Shown here piece by piece: positions 1 through 8,132 of a stretch of 64,000 nt of DNA. A model generated the notes under the pieces. The model searched no databases and was not told the DNA's origin. It saw nothing but the letters and a program-made list of their open reading frames with translations. Both the position numbers and the translations under genes were made by a program. Within the stretch, counting starts at the first letter, position 1, and the number at the start of each line of letters is the position of its first letter. Origin of the DNA: Rhodoferax sp. TS-BS-61-7. GTDB taxonomy: Bacteria; Pseudomonadota; Gammaproteobacteria; Burkholderiales; Burkholderiaceae_C. The DNA lies in contig NZ_PTQY01000003.1 of assembly GCF_002943465.1 (NCBI RefSeq), forward strand, positions 372,001 to 436,000, written 5' to 3'.

Positions 1-28
1 AGGCTTGATTCATAAGGGTTTTTTCTTG

Positions 29-56
29 TTGCCGGGGGGTATGCGACCGCTATACT
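29..56 (+). promoter_or_regulatory. possible sigma70 promoter for the M23 peptidase gene
   Basis: A TATACT hexamer at 51-56 is preceded 16 bases upstream by TTGCCG at 29-34, or 19 bases upstream by TTGTTG at 26-31. It lies about 80 bases before the preferred start of the peptidase gene. This is assigned from the hexamers alone. Confidence 0.4.
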
Positions 57-135
57 GCGGGCTCTCTCCTGCAACGTGTTCGTTGCCAGCGGCTGGATTT
101 TAGTCGTGCCGCCCCATCCACCGGAGTCCCAGATT

Positions 136-1503
136 TTGAAACACGGATTGATCCAAGCCGTTGAGACCTGTCTTGTCTTCGCACGCGACCTGACAGAACG
201 CCACCCCAAACGCATTACAGCCGTCGTGGCAGCCCTGTTGGTGGGCGGTACCGGCGCCACTTTTGCGGTCGCCAACCTGGCGCCCGATGCGGCCGACCTG
301 CCTGTGCGCACCGTGGTCGAATCCATCCCTCTGCAAACCAGCGAATCCAACGTGACGCTGACCGCATTTCCTGCCATTCCGCTGTACCGGTCCGAGGTCA
401 CGCGCTCTACCGACACTGCGGATAGCCTGCTCAAGCGCCTGGGGGTGTTTGATGCGGCCGCGGCGGCGTTTCTGCGTTCGAATAGCCAGGTGCAGCAGGT
501 GCTGCTGGGCCGTGCCGGCCGCAATGTCACGGCAGAAGTAGACAGCCAGCAGTCGCTGCTGGGCCTGACCGCCCGCTGGAGCCCGCTGGACGACGGCACC
601 TTCAAGCGCCTGAGCATCCGTAAAAATGGCATAGGCTTCACAGCCCAGCTGGAAACCCTGCCCCTGGTGGCCTCCACCCGCTTGGGCGGCGGCACCATCC
701 AGACTTCTTTGTTTGCCGCCACCGACGACGCCCGCCTGCCCGATGCCATTGGCGTGCAACTGGCCGAAATCTTCTCGGGTGACATCGACTTCCACCGCGC
801 ACTGCGCAAAGGCGACCGCTTCTCGGTGGTCTACGAAACCCTGGAAGGCGACGGCGAACCTTTGCGTTCCGGCCGCGTGCTGAGTGCCGAGTTTGTCAAT
901 GCTGGCAAGGCCCACCAAGCCATGTGGTTCCGCGAACCCACAGCCTCTGGCGCCGCTCCCAAGGGCGGTTATTACACGCTGGAAGGGGACAGCCTGCGCC
1001 GTGCATTCCTGGCCTCACCGATGGAGTTTTCGCGCGTGAGCAGCGGCTTCAAGATGCGATTTCACCCCATCCTGCAAAAATGGCGCGCCCACCTGGGCGT
1101 GGACTACGCCGCCGCTACCGGCACGCCGGTCCGCACGGTGGCCGATGGCGTGGTGGATTTTGCGGGCGTGCAAAACGGCTTTGGCAATGTTGTGATGGTC
1201 AAACACCGCAACAACCAGACCACCGTGTACGCCCACCTGAGCCGCATTGGGGTCAAAAAAGGCCAGAGCGTCAACCAGGGCCAGAACATTGGCGCGGTGG
1301 GCTCCACAGGCTGGGCCACCGGGCCACATCTGCATTTTGAATTCCGCGTCAACGGCGTGCACCACGACCCACTGACCATTGCCCGCCAAAGCGAGTCGGT
1401 CCCCGTCACCGCATCCGCCAAGCCCCTTTTCGACCGGGCAGCGGCCGAAGTCCGTGCCCAGCTCACTGCCGCAGCCCAGGTCAGCCTGGCCAGCGCAGAG
1501 TAA
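136..1503 (+). CDS. M23 family metallopeptidase (murein endopeptidase)
   Basis: Predicted zinc-dependent peptidoglycan endopeptidase facing the periplasm, 455 residues. An N-terminal membrane segment (about residues 28-50, an Ala/Val/Gly-rich run after RHPKRI) precedes a linker/OapA-like region and a C-terminal LytM domain. The domain shows the metal and catalytic pattern HLGVDYAAATGTPV and the HxH motif in GPHLHFEFRVNG. The frame is open back to a GTG at 76, but a TTG at 136 is preferred because GGAG lies 10 bases upstream and the extra 20 residues look non-coding. The family cleaves cross-links during wall growth. A bactofilin gene 1.6 kb away is a common partner of M23 peptidases. anmK follows after 9 bases and is probably co-transcribed, so wall cleavage and wall-sugar recycling are side by side. 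Confidence 0.9.
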   Translation: MKHGLIQAVETCLVFARDLTERHPKRITAVVAALLVGGTGATFAVANLAPDAADLPVRTVVESIPLQTSESNVTLTAFPAIPLYRSEVTRSTDTADSLLKRLGVFDAAAAAFLRSNSQVQQVLLGRAGRNVTAEVDSQQSLLGLTARWSPLDDGTFKRLSIRKNGIGFTAQLETLPLVASTRLGGGTIQTSLFAATDDARLPDAIGVQLAEIFSGDIDFHRALRKGDRFSVVYETLEGDGEPLRSGRVLSAEFVNAGKAHQAMWFREPTASGAAPKGGYYTLEGDSLRRAFLASPMEFSRVSSGFKMRFHPILQKWRAHLGVDYAAATGTPVRTVADGVVDFAGVQNGFGNVVMVKHRNNQTTVYAHLSRIGVKKGQSVNQGQNIGAVGSTGWATGPHLHFEFRVNGVHHDPLTIARQSESVPVTASAKPLFDRAAAEVRAQLTAAAQVSLASAE

Positions 1504-1512
1504 AACCACCCA

Positions 1513-2628
1513 GTGTCTGAGCTGTACATCGGACTGATGTCCGGCACGTCGCTGGACGGCGTGGACGGCGTGCTGGCCGACTTTGCCAACGGACAGATGC
1601 GTGTGGTGCACCACAGCAACGCCCCATTCCCCCCAGATTTGCGCGCAGAACTGTTGGCGCTGAACCGTGACGGCCCCAACGAGCTGCACCGTTCCGCCTT
1701 GGCCGGCAACGCCTTGGTACGAAGTTACTCCGGTGTGGTGCAGGCCTTGCTGGCACACACGCTCACCCCCGCCCATGCGGTACGCGCCATCGGTGCCCAC
1801 GGACAAACCGTGCGCCACCGCCCCCAGGAGTTCGACGGCACCGGCTACACCCTTCAACTCAACCAGCCGGCCTTGCTTGCCGAGTTGTGCGGCATTGACG
1901 TGGTGGCCGACTTCCGCAGCCGGGATGTCGCCGCAGGTGGCCAGGGTGCTCCGCTGGTGCCGCCTTTTCACCAGGCTTTTTTTGGGCGCCCCGACGCAAC
2001 ACAGGCGGTGTTGAACATTGGCGGCATTTCCAATATCACCGTGTTGGACCCGGCATCCGACACTCCAGTTCTGGGTTTTGACTGCGGGCCAGGCAACGCG
2101 CTGATGGACGGCTGGTGCCACACCCACACTGGCCAGGCATTTGACGACGCCGGACACTGGGCCGCCAGTGGCAAGGTCGACCCGGGCTTGCTGGCCACCC
2201 TGCTTTCTGAACCCTTCTTTGCCAAACCGCCGCCCAAGAGCACGGGACGGGACTTGTTCAACGCCGATTGGTTAGCCCACCATCTGCGTGTTTTTGAAAA
2301 TTTGCGGGCCCAGGATGTGCAAGCCACTCTGACGGAGCTGACCGCCCAATCTTGCGCACAGGCCCTGCACACCACCGCACCGGCTTGCCGCACACTGGTG
2401 GTCTGTGGCGGCGGCGCCCTGAACACCCATTTGATGCAGCGCCTGACACACCATCTGCCGGGCTGCCAAGTACTGTCGTCACAAGCCAGGGGCCTGCCGC
2501 CCTTGCAGGTGGAGGCTACGGCCTTTGCCTGGCTGGCGCGGCAAACCTGCCTGCGCCAGACCGCGAGCCTGCCAAAAGTAACGGGCGCCCAAGGCGCCCG
2601 CATACTCGGTGCAATCTACCCTGCCTAA
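1513..2628 (+). CDS. anmK: anhydro-N-acetylmuramic acid kinase
   Basis: Cytoplasmic kinase of 371 residues that opens and phosphorylates 1,6-anhydro-MurNAc to MurNAc-6-phosphate in peptidoglycan recycling. The phosphate-binding signature MSGTSLDGVDG sits at residues 9-19. GAHGQTVRHRP (about 97-107) and the ASKHA-fold segments NIGGISNIT and GFDCGPGNALMD are present. Length matches the family (about 370). It starts with GTG, 9 bases after the stop of the M23 peptidase gene, which supports an operon. The stop codon lies in the loop of a small hairpin (2619-2634). The following gene erpA is convergent. Confidence 0.96.
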   Translation: MSELYIGLMSGTSLDGVDGVLADFANGQMRVVHHSNAPFPPDLRAELLALNRDGPNELHRSALAGNALVRSYSGVVQALLAHTLTPAHAVRAIGAHGQTVRHRPQEFDGTGYTLQLNQPALLAELCGIDVVADFRSRDVAAGGQGAPLVPPFHQAFFGRPDATQAVLNIGGISNITVLDPASDTPVLGFDCGPGNALMDGWCHTHTGQAFDDAGHWAASGKVDPGLLATLLSEPFFAKPPPKSTGRDLFNADWLAHHLRVFENLRAQDVQATLTELTAQSCAQALHTTAPACRTLVVCGGGALNTHLMQRLTHHLPGCQVLSSQARGLPPLQVEATAFAWLARQTCLRQTASLPKVTGAQGARILGAIYPA

Positions 2629-2634
2629 GCAGGG
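2619..2634. terminator. short hairpin around the anmK stop, possible bidirectional terminator
   Basis: CCCTGC-CTAA-GCAGGG forms a 6-bp perfect stem with the TAA stop of anmK in the loop, between convergent anmK and erpA. A stronger GC stem (GGGCGCC-CAA-GGCGCCC) lies just upstream at 2583-2599. There is no good T-run, so termination is tentative. Confidence 0.35.
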
Positions 2635-2643
2635 CTGCAACAC

Positions 2644-3009
2644 TCAGGTCGAAAACGAGGAACCGCAACCACAGGTCGACGTGGCATTGGGGTTCTTGAT
2701 CACAAACTGCGCACCCTGCAGGTCTTCTTTGTAATCGATCTCTGCACCCATCAGGTACTGGTAACTCATGGCGTCAATCAACAGAGAGACCCCATTTTTG
2801 GTCATGGTGGTGTCGTCTTCATTGGTGATTTCATCAAAGGTGAAACCATACTGAAAACCGGAGCAACCGCCACCCTGCACAAACACGCGCAGCTTCAGGT
2901 CGGGGTTACCTTCTTCCGCAATCAGGTCTGCCACCTTGGCAGCTGCGCTGTCAGTGAACAGGATGGGGGCGGGCATTTCGGTTTGGATGTTTTCTGCAAC
3001 GGCGCTCAT
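2644..3009 (-). CDS. erpA: iron-sulfur cluster insertion protein ErpA
   Basis: A-type Fe-S carrier of 121 residues that passes clusters to apo-enzymes in the cytosol. The three conserved cysteines are visible: one in [13 protein letters not shown] and the C-terminal TCGCGSSF pair. The start is set at the ATG giving MSAVAEN; an in-frame ATG 18 bases further upstream (3027) would add six residues without better support. It is the last gene of a minus-strand group, behind a DUF6776-like gene and bactofilin. It could be another A-type protein (IscA-like), but the sequence and the Burkholderiales neighbourhood favour ErpA. Confidence 0.94.
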   Translation of the reverse strand: MSAVAENIQTEMPAPILFTDSAAAKVADLIAEEGNPDLKLRVFVQGGGCSGFQYGFTFDEITNEDDTTMTKNGVSLLIDAMSYQYLMGAEIDYKEDLQGAQFVIKNPNATSTCGCGSSFST

Positions 3010-3070
3010 GGCGGACTCCGGTCTCAATCAAGATGGGGCAAATAGTACAGGAATCCGCTCGGGAATTCTT

Positions 3071-3466
3071 TTACTGGTTATTTGCCGCTAGTTTCAGTGT
3101 GGGTTTTTCTTCATTGTCCAGCATCGGGCGCAACTGGCCAGCGATCAGGGCACCTTGGTGCATCTCCAGGGCCGCGTACTCCACGTCGCCTTCAATGCGG
3201 GCTTTGGGTTGCAGCTCCAGCATGTGGCGGGCATGGATGGGGCCCTTCACGGTGCCATTAACAATGATGTGGTCCGCGGTGATTTCGCCCGTAATACTGG
3301 CGGAATCGGAGATGACAAGAATGCTGGCACCTCCATCGCTGGCCAGCACATTGCCAATGATGGCGCCATCCACACGCAGGCCCTCCGAGAAGGCCACATT
3401 ACCTTCTATCTGGGTACCTTCTGCAATCAGGCTTTTGATCGGGGGCTGTTTCTTCTTATTGAACAT
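3071..3466 (-). CDS. bactofilin family (polymer-forming cytoskeletal) protein
   Basis: 131-residue protein with the bactofilin core: an N-terminal basic tail (MFNKKKQPP), then repeats with regularly spaced Gly and Ile/Val typical of a right-handed beta-helix, e.g. GTQIEGNVAFSEGLRVDG and ADHIIVNGTVKGPI. Bactofilins self-assemble into filaments at the membrane and often organise cell-wall enzymes. It starts 18 bases after the stop of the DUF6776-like gene, so the two are probably one operon with erpA downstream. The M23 peptidase nearby is a plausible partner, by family knowledge rather than by anything seen here. Confidence 0.92.
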   Translation of the reverse strand: MFNKKKQPPIKSLIAEGTQIEGNVAFSEGLRVDGAIIGNVLASDGGASILVISDSASITGEITADHIIVNGTVKGPIHARHMLELQPKARIEGDVEYAALEMHQGALIAGQLRPMLDNEEKPTLKLAANNQ

Positions 3467-3484
3467 GGTGAACCTCTGTAAACA

Positions 3485-4213
3485 CTACAGCTTGATGGTC
3501 TGGGTCGCGCGAACGACCGAACCCTCAAGAACCCGTGCCGAGACACTTTTGACAAGCACCTGAGGAGGAAGCGCCAACTCGCCCTCCATGCGTCCGTACT
3601 GCTTGACCTTGATGGGCATGGCGCCATCGGGCAAGGTTGCGGTCCAGGGTTTGCCATTCACCGTGCCCACAAAAGTTATTTCCAAACGACCATTGAACTC
3701 TTGCGTGTTGCGACCCGGCTGCATCACCAGCGTTTGCCATTTTAGCGTTGACGGGGCAATCAATTCTGCTTGTAAACCGCGAATCGCTAGACCTTCCACG
3801 GCCCCCGCAGGAATCAGTTTCTCAAAGAACCCTAAATCGTCGCGCAGCAGACGGTTGTCCGCTTCCAGCTGCTTGACCTGCGCCAGTAGTTTTTCATGCG
3901 AAGCTTTTTCGGCAGTTACCAGGGTATCGGCCGTATTGGCCACCGACTGCGCCTCATCGCGCTCTGCCTTGACGGCCGCCAACTCACCCCGCAGTGCGGT
4001 GACTTCGGTCCGCAACTGCATCAATTCTTCTTTAGAGCCCTTTTCCAAGCCTGCAATGTCTTTGCCAAACTCAAACGCCCACAAACCGATGGCCGCGCAA
4101 AACCCCAGCACGATGGCCAGTACCGCCCAGCGAAACGGCCAGGGCAAAGCGCTGCGCACGGCCATGCGGGGCGCACTGATGGTGAGGCGGCGACGGAGTA
4201 GGCGGAATCTCAT
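3485..4213 (-). CDS. DUF6776-like membrane protein with coiled coil
   Basis: 242 residues. One membrane segment (about residues 27-46, WAVLAIVLGFCAAIGLWAF) is followed by a long Glu/Lys/Leu-rich coiled coil (about 55-125) and a C-terminal beta-rich domain with GRLEITFVGTVNGK. The fold suggests an inner-membrane protein facing the periplasm. The coiled-coil-plus-beta pattern matches what I know as DUF6776 in Betaproteobacteria; its function is unknown. It lies between the rpsI terminator and bactofilin and is translationally close to bactofilin, so a role with that cytoskeletal protein is a guess from position. Confidence 0.75.
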   Translation of the reverse strand: MRFRLLRRRLTISAPRMAVRSALPWPFRWAVLAIVLGFCAAIGLWAFEFGKDIAGLEKGSKEELMQLRTEVTALRGELAAVKAERDEAQSVANTADTLVTAEKASHEKLLAQVKQLEADNRLLRDDLGFFEKLIPAGAVEGLAIRGLQAELIAPSTLKWQTLVMQPGRNTQEFNGRLEITFVGTVNGKPWTATLPDGAMPIKVKQYGRMEGELALPPQVLVKSVSARVLEGSVVRATQTIKL

Positions 4214-4241
4214 GGAGGGCGAAGTCTAGCAGCCCGCAAAA

Positions 4242-4277
4242 CAAAAGCCGCCAGGATTTGCACCCTGGCGGCTTTTG
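4242..4277 (-). terminator. Rho-independent terminator after rpsI
   Basis: A perfect 14-bp inverted repeat (CAAAAGCCGCCAGG and its complement) encloses an 8-base loop. Reading along the minus strand the stem ends in CTTTTG followed by TTTTGC. It sits 26 bases after the rpsI stop and before the DUF6776-like gene, so it separates the ribosomal operon from the next unit. Confidence 0.8.
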
Positions 4278-4303
4278 CAATTGCAACGATTCGTTGCTGG
4301 CGA

Positions 4304-4696
4304 TTAACGCTTGGAGAACTGCTTGCGACGGCGAGCGCCGTGGAAGCCGACCTTCTTACGTTCGACTTCACGTGCATCACGTGTCACGAAGCCAGCCTGG
4401 CTCAAGACGGGCTTGAGGGTAGCGTCGTAGTCGATCAAAGCGCGGGTAATGCCGTGGCGAGTTGCACCAGCCTGGCCGGACTCGCCGCCGCCTGCAACGT
4501 TGACCATGATGTCAAACGTTTCAGCGTGGTTCGTCAACAGCAGAGGCTGCTTGCAAATCATGATGGAAGTTGCACGACCGAAAAAGTTTTCGATAGCCTT
4601 GCCGTTCACCACGATTTGGCCGGAGCCTTTTTTCAGAAACACGCGGGCGACGCTGGATTTGCGACGGCCGGTGCCATTGTTCCATTCACCGATCAT
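4304..4696 (-). CDS. rpsI: 30S ribosomal protein S9
   Basis: 130 residues, normal length for S9. It shows the conserved start [14 protein letters not shown], the internal [15 protein letters not shown] and the basic tail RRRKQFSKR that reaches the ribosomal P site. The start codon overlaps the rplM stop (ATGA), the usual translational coupling of the L13-S9 operon. A strong terminator follows at 4242-4277. Confidence 0.98.
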   Translation of the reverse strand: MIGEWNNGTGRRKSSVARVFLKKGSGQIVVNGKAIENFFGRATSIMICKQPLLLTNHAETFDIMVNVAGGGESGQAGATRHGITRALIDYDATLKPVLSQAGFVTRDAREVERKKVGFHGARRRKQFSKR

Positions 4697-5163
4697 TTGG
4701 CGGCCTCACGTTTCACTGCTGCGGGAGAAATACCGGGAATGTCCAGAACCTTGGGCTGCTGGGCTGTGTGGGGGTGTTCAGCACCGCCGTAGACCTTGAG
4801 CTTCTTGATCATGGCGTAACCCAGAGGACCCTTGGGCAACATGCCCTTGACGGCTTTTTCCAAAGCGCGGCCAGGGAACTTGGCTTGCATGTCGCGGAAG
4901 TTGATGGCAGAGATGCCACCGGGGTAGCCGGAGTGGCTGTAGTACACCTTGTCAATGGGCTTGGCACCAGAGACACGCAATTGGGATGCGTTGATGATGA
5001 CGATGAAGTCACCGGTATCGACGTGAGGCGTGTAAATGGCCTTGTGTTTGCCGCGCAAACGGAGAGCAACTTCGCTGGCTACTCGTCCGAGGACCTTGTC
5101 GGTCGCGTCAATCACAAACCACTCGTGCACGACCTCAGCGGGTTTTGCGCTGAAAGTAGACAT
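4693..5163 (-). CDS. rplM: 50S ribosomal protein L13
   Basis: 156 residues; L13 is usually about 142, and the extra length is a short C-terminal tail ending EAAK. Conserved stretches include [37 protein letters not shown] and [12 protein letters not shown]. First gene of the rplM-rpsI operon. A TATAAT promoter lies about 150 bases upstream, which leaves a leader long enough for control at RNA level, although I do not see a specific L13-binding structure. Confidence 0.98.
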   Translation of the reverse strand: MSTFSAKPAEVVHEWFVIDATDKVLGRVASEVALRLRGKHKAIYTPHVDTGDFIVIINASQLRVSGAKPIDKVYYSHSGYPGGISAINFRDMQAKFPGRALEKAVKGMLPKGPLGYAMIKKLKVYGGAEHPHTAQQPKVLDIPGISPAAVKREAAK

Positions 5164-5311
5164 GAGATTTCTCTTTAAAAGAAGGGGTTTGCAGGGCTCT
5201 TTTCCACGGTCGGCGTTCCTCTGATGGGAATCTCTTAGGTGGGGTTTGCCGGGGCGCTAGGCGCTTTTGGCAACTTCGCCGCGGAACCACTAAAGCGCTG
5301 CGAAGCCCTCG

Positions 5312-5340
5312 ATTATACAAAAAGTGCTGGGAAATCCAAA
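5312..5340 (-). promoter_or_regulatory. sigma70 promoter for rplM-rpsI
   Basis: On the minus strand a perfect TATAAT (5312-5317) is spaced 17 bases from TTTGGA (5335-5340). It lies just past the 3' end of the kinase gene and about 150 bases before the rplM start, so the operon has a leader of roughly 140 bases. Confidence 0.65.
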
Positions 5341-5349
5341 TTTCCTGTG

Positions 5350-7020
5350 TCAGGGGCTCTGCGCCTTGTTGTTTTGGCTCTCCCAGCGCTTGCGGTCAGC
5401 AATGCACACAGGCAGCTGCGCGTACTCTGCCTTTTGGCACTCCTGGTAGACGCACATGCTGCGAGTCCACACACTGGCATTCACGCAAAGCTCAACCGGA
5501 GCCACGGGGGCAACAGGGGTCGACACGGGCCCTGCGGCGGGTTTTGCCTCTGCGCGGGAAGGCCTGATCGGCACGGCCGGCACAGGCTTTTCCAGCGCAG
5601 AGGGAGGCACTTTCGGGATCACCGGCTTAGGGACGGCCGGGGCCGCCAGCGCCGGACTGACTACCGGGGCACTGGCTGCGACCAGCGCGGCGTCCTCCAC
5701 CAGGACCGGCGCACGGGTCGCCAAGGCGGGCGGCGCCTGCTCCAAGGTGGCCGAGGGCTTGCGCAAGGCCATGTAAGCGCTAACCAGCAGCAAAACTACA
5801 ACGACAACAAACACCCCCCAGCCCACCCAGCGGGCGGAGGCCGAAGGCCGGTTTTTGCGTTCGGCGGAAGCGCGTTTGCGAGGCGATGCACGGGTGGCCT
5901 TGCTATCGCGCCCTTCCCCGCGGCTGCGCTTGGCCCCCAGAGACTGGGTGCGCGGCTGCGGGGCTGGTTGGGTGGTCAACAAGGCCGTGGTGTGCGTGAC
6001 GACTGGCGGCACGTCAGTTTCCAGCGTCACGCCCGTGCCCAGGGCCTCGCGCCAATCAAAGCGTGCCATGTCCGAGGGCGACAACAGCTGCATTTCCTCG
6101 GCAAACGCGTCCACACTTTGCGGGCGGTGGTCGGGCTCTATAGCCAGCGCATGGGCAACAGCACGCACAAATTCGGGCGCATAGGCTTGACCAAAGTGCG
6201 TTTGTGCGGTCTGCGCGACTTGGGCAAAGGGTGGCATGCGGTCGCGCACCACCCGAAAGGTAGCCGGCAAGGGTGACTCATTGCAGACACAGCCATGCAC
6301 CACCGCGGCCAGGGCGTACAAATCGGTCCAGGGTCCCTCCCGCAGGTCGGGCGCATCGGCATATTGCTCGATCGGGGCGTAATTGACCTTCAGAATGGCT
6401 GTGTGTTTGTGGCTACTGTCAAGAATGGCACGCCGGGCCGCGCCCAGGTCCAGCAACACCGGTGGCCCCACATCCTGCAAGAAAATATTGTCGGGAGACA
6501 CATCACGGTGCAGCATCGCGTTGTCATGCAGAACCCGCAGCGCTTCCAGCACCGACCACAGCACCTGGCGCAGCCAAGCCTCAGGCGGCGGGCCACTCAT
6601 TCGGCGCCTAGCCTCCTTGAGCGTGACGCCCTCGTAGAGAGGCATGGCCATGTAGGCGGTGTTGTTGGCCTCCCAGAAACGGTATACCTTGACCAGCGAG
6701 GGGTGCTCAAAACGCGCCAGCAAGCGCGCCTCGTCGATAAAAGACTGCAGGCCGCTCTGAAAGGGCTGGTTGTCGGCAGTAGAGCGGGCCGTGAGCGCCA
6801 GGCTGGCATCACGCCCAACCAGCGCCGATGGCATGTACTCTTTGATAGCCACAGGCCGGTGCAGGGTGTGGTCATACCCTCGGTACACCATGCCAAATCC
6901 GCCTACGCCCAACAGTGACTGAACTTCAAATTCGCCCAGCATGGCACCAGACGGCAACGCGTCTACATGCCCCAAAGGAGGCACGGCAGACGTATTGGGC
7001 GGGGATGTACTTTCACGCAT
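5350..7020 (-). CDS. membrane-anchored Ser/Thr protein kinase (PknB/Hanks type)
   Basis: 556 residues with the chosen start. The cytoplasmic kinase domain covers about residues 30-320: Gly-loop GVGGFG (38-43), lysine in VAIKEY (60), catalytic loop HRDVSPDN (171-178) and metal-binding DLG (191-193) in place of the usual DFG. A basic linker leads to one membrane helix (about 398-419, GVFVVVVVLLLV), then an Ala/Pro-rich extracytoplasmic tail with several Cys near the end (ELCVNAS, RSMCVYQECQ, LPVCIADRK) that may form disulfides. The frame opens at 7122, but the ATG at 7020 (MRESTSPP) is preferred because the upstream 34 residues look non-coding; no start has a clear ribosome site. No phosphatase or substrate gene is adjacent, so the signal is unknown. 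Confidence 0.88.
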   Translation of the reverse strand: MRESTSPPNTSAVPPLGHVDALPSGAMLGEFEVQSLLGVGGFGMVYRGYDHTLHRPVAIKEYMPSALVGRDASLALTARSTADNQPFQSGLQSFIDEARLLARFEHPSLVKVYRFWEANNTAYMAMPLYEGVTLKEARRRMSGPPPEAWLRQVLWSVLEALRVLHDNAMLHRDVSPDNIFLQDVGPPVLLDLGAARRAILDSSHKHTAILKVNYAPIEQYADAPDLREGPWTDLYALAAVVHGCVCNESPLPATFRVVRDRMPPFAQVAQTAQTHFGQAYAPEFVRAVAHALAIEPDHRPQSVDAFAEEMQLLSPSDMARFDWREALGTGVTLETDVPPVVTHTTALLTTQPAPQPRTQSLGAKRSRGEGRDSKATRASPRKRASAERKNRPSASARWVGWGVFVVVVVLLLVSAYMALRKPSATLEQAPPALATRAPVLVEDAALVAASAPVVSPALAAPAVPKPVIPKVPPSALEKPVPAVPIRPSRAEAKPAAGPVSTPVAPVAPVELCVNASVWTRSMCVYQECQKAEYAQLPVCIADRKRWESQNNKAQSP

Positions 7021-7127
7021 TCTGTAACTGTGTAGAGATCGCGGCACGAAGCCTTGCGGAACTTGCGGGCCCCTGTGTCCAACGAATACGCCTGTAGCGT
7101 GGGTGCCCTGCGTGGGTATCATAGGGG

Positions 7128-8018
7128 ATGTTCAGTTACCGCCACGCCTTTCACGCCGGCAACCATGCCGACGTCCTTAAACACACCGTCCTGCTGGCAG
7201 TGCTGCGCCATATGACGCAGAAAGACACCGCCTTGAATGTGTTCGACACACATGCAGGTGCGGGTCTGTACCGCCTGGACGGTGATTACGCCAAAACCAG
7301 CGAAGAAGCCGCCGAAGGCTTTTTGAAACTGGTCGCCACCAAGCCCAAACAACCGTTTGCCCCCGTGTTGCAAGACTATGTGGACATGGTCGCGGGCTTC
7401 AACAACACCGACCACTGGAGCGTCTACCCCGGCTCCCCCTTCATCATCCAGAGTCTGCTGCGCGAGCGTGACAAGCTCAAACTCTACGAGCTGCACCCCA
7501 CCGACACCAAAACCCTGACCGCCAACGTAGCCCAGCTGGAAGCGGGCCGCCAGGTAGCCATCCTGCGCGAAGATGGTTTTGAAGGGCTGAAGAAGTTTCT
7601 GCCACCGCCCTCACGCCGTGCGCTGGTGTTGTGCGACCCCAGCTACGAGGTTAAAAACGACTATGGCCGTGTGCTCGACATGGTGGCCGACGCGCTGCTG
7701 CGTTTTGCCACCGGCACTTACGCAGTCTGGTACCCGATCATTCCGCGGCCCGAAGCACACGACCTGCCCAAACGCCTGAAGACCATGGCCAACAAGGCCG
7801 GCAAGTCTTGGCTGCACGCCACGCTGACGGTCAAGTCCAGCAAGCTGACGCAAGATGCACAGGGTGAAGTGGTACGCCCAGGTCTGCCAGCCAGCGGCAT
7901 GTTCCTGATCAACCCGCCCCACACACTGAAGGCGCAACTCAAGGATGCCTTGCCCCAGATGGTGGAATTGCTGGGACAGGACAGCAACGCAGCGTTTACG
8001 CTGGATTCCGCGGGTTAA
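7128..8018 (+). CDS. rlmJ: 23S rRNA (adenine(2030)-N6)-methyltransferase RlmJ
   Basis: 296 residues, close to the family norm of about 280. Begins MFSYRHAFHAGNHADVLKH, the family N-terminus. The SAM-binding FDTHAGAGLYRL (about 41-52) and the catalytic DPSYEVKNDY are present; DPSY is an acceptable form of the (N/D)PP(Y/F) loop of adenine-N6 methyltransferases. Divergent from the kinase gene. A conserved-loop hairpin lies between its stop and the convergent metF. Confidence 0.94.
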   Translation: MFSYRHAFHAGNHADVLKHTVLLAVLRHMTQKDTALNVFDTHAGAGLYRLDGDYAKTSEEAAEGFLKLVATKPKQPFAPVLQDYVDMVAGFNNTDHWSVYPGSPFIIQSLLRERDKLKLYELHPTDTKTLTANVAQLEAGRQVAILREDGFEGLKKFLPPPSRRALVLCDPSYEVKNDYGRVLDMVADALLRFATGTYAVWYPIIPRPEAHDLPKRLKTMANKAGKSWLHATLTVKSSKLTQDAQGEVVRPGLPASGMFLINPPHTLKAQLKDALPQMVELLGQDSNAAFTLDSAG

Positions 8019-8047
8019 GTTGGTCAACAAACCGCACCCCATCCGCC

Positions 8048-8118
8048 GATGGGGCGTGTTGTCGGGCGGCGATTTCTGCGCGCCCGGCAGTATGAGCCGC
8101 CCGGCAATACACCTCAGC
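8048..8118. repeat. conserved-loop hairpin, family B copy 1
   Basis: A 23-bp inverted repeat (8048-8070 and 8096-8118; five differences, all but one transitions) encloses a 25-base loop at 8071-8095. The loop matches the complement of the loop at 52573-52597 in 22 of 25 positions, although the stems are unrelated. It fills the space between convergent rlmJ and metF and could act as a terminator for both, but the wider family suggests a repetitive element. A small CCCCATC/GATGGGG stem overlaps its left edge. Confidence 0.7.
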
Positions 8119-8132
8119 GGCGTGTCAAAAAG

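Noticed and set aside
8037-8054. CCCCATC-CGCC-GATGGGG as a simple terminator between rlmJ and metF
   Set aside because: There is no T-run, and the stem overlaps the left arm of the larger conserved-loop hairpin, which explains the region better.
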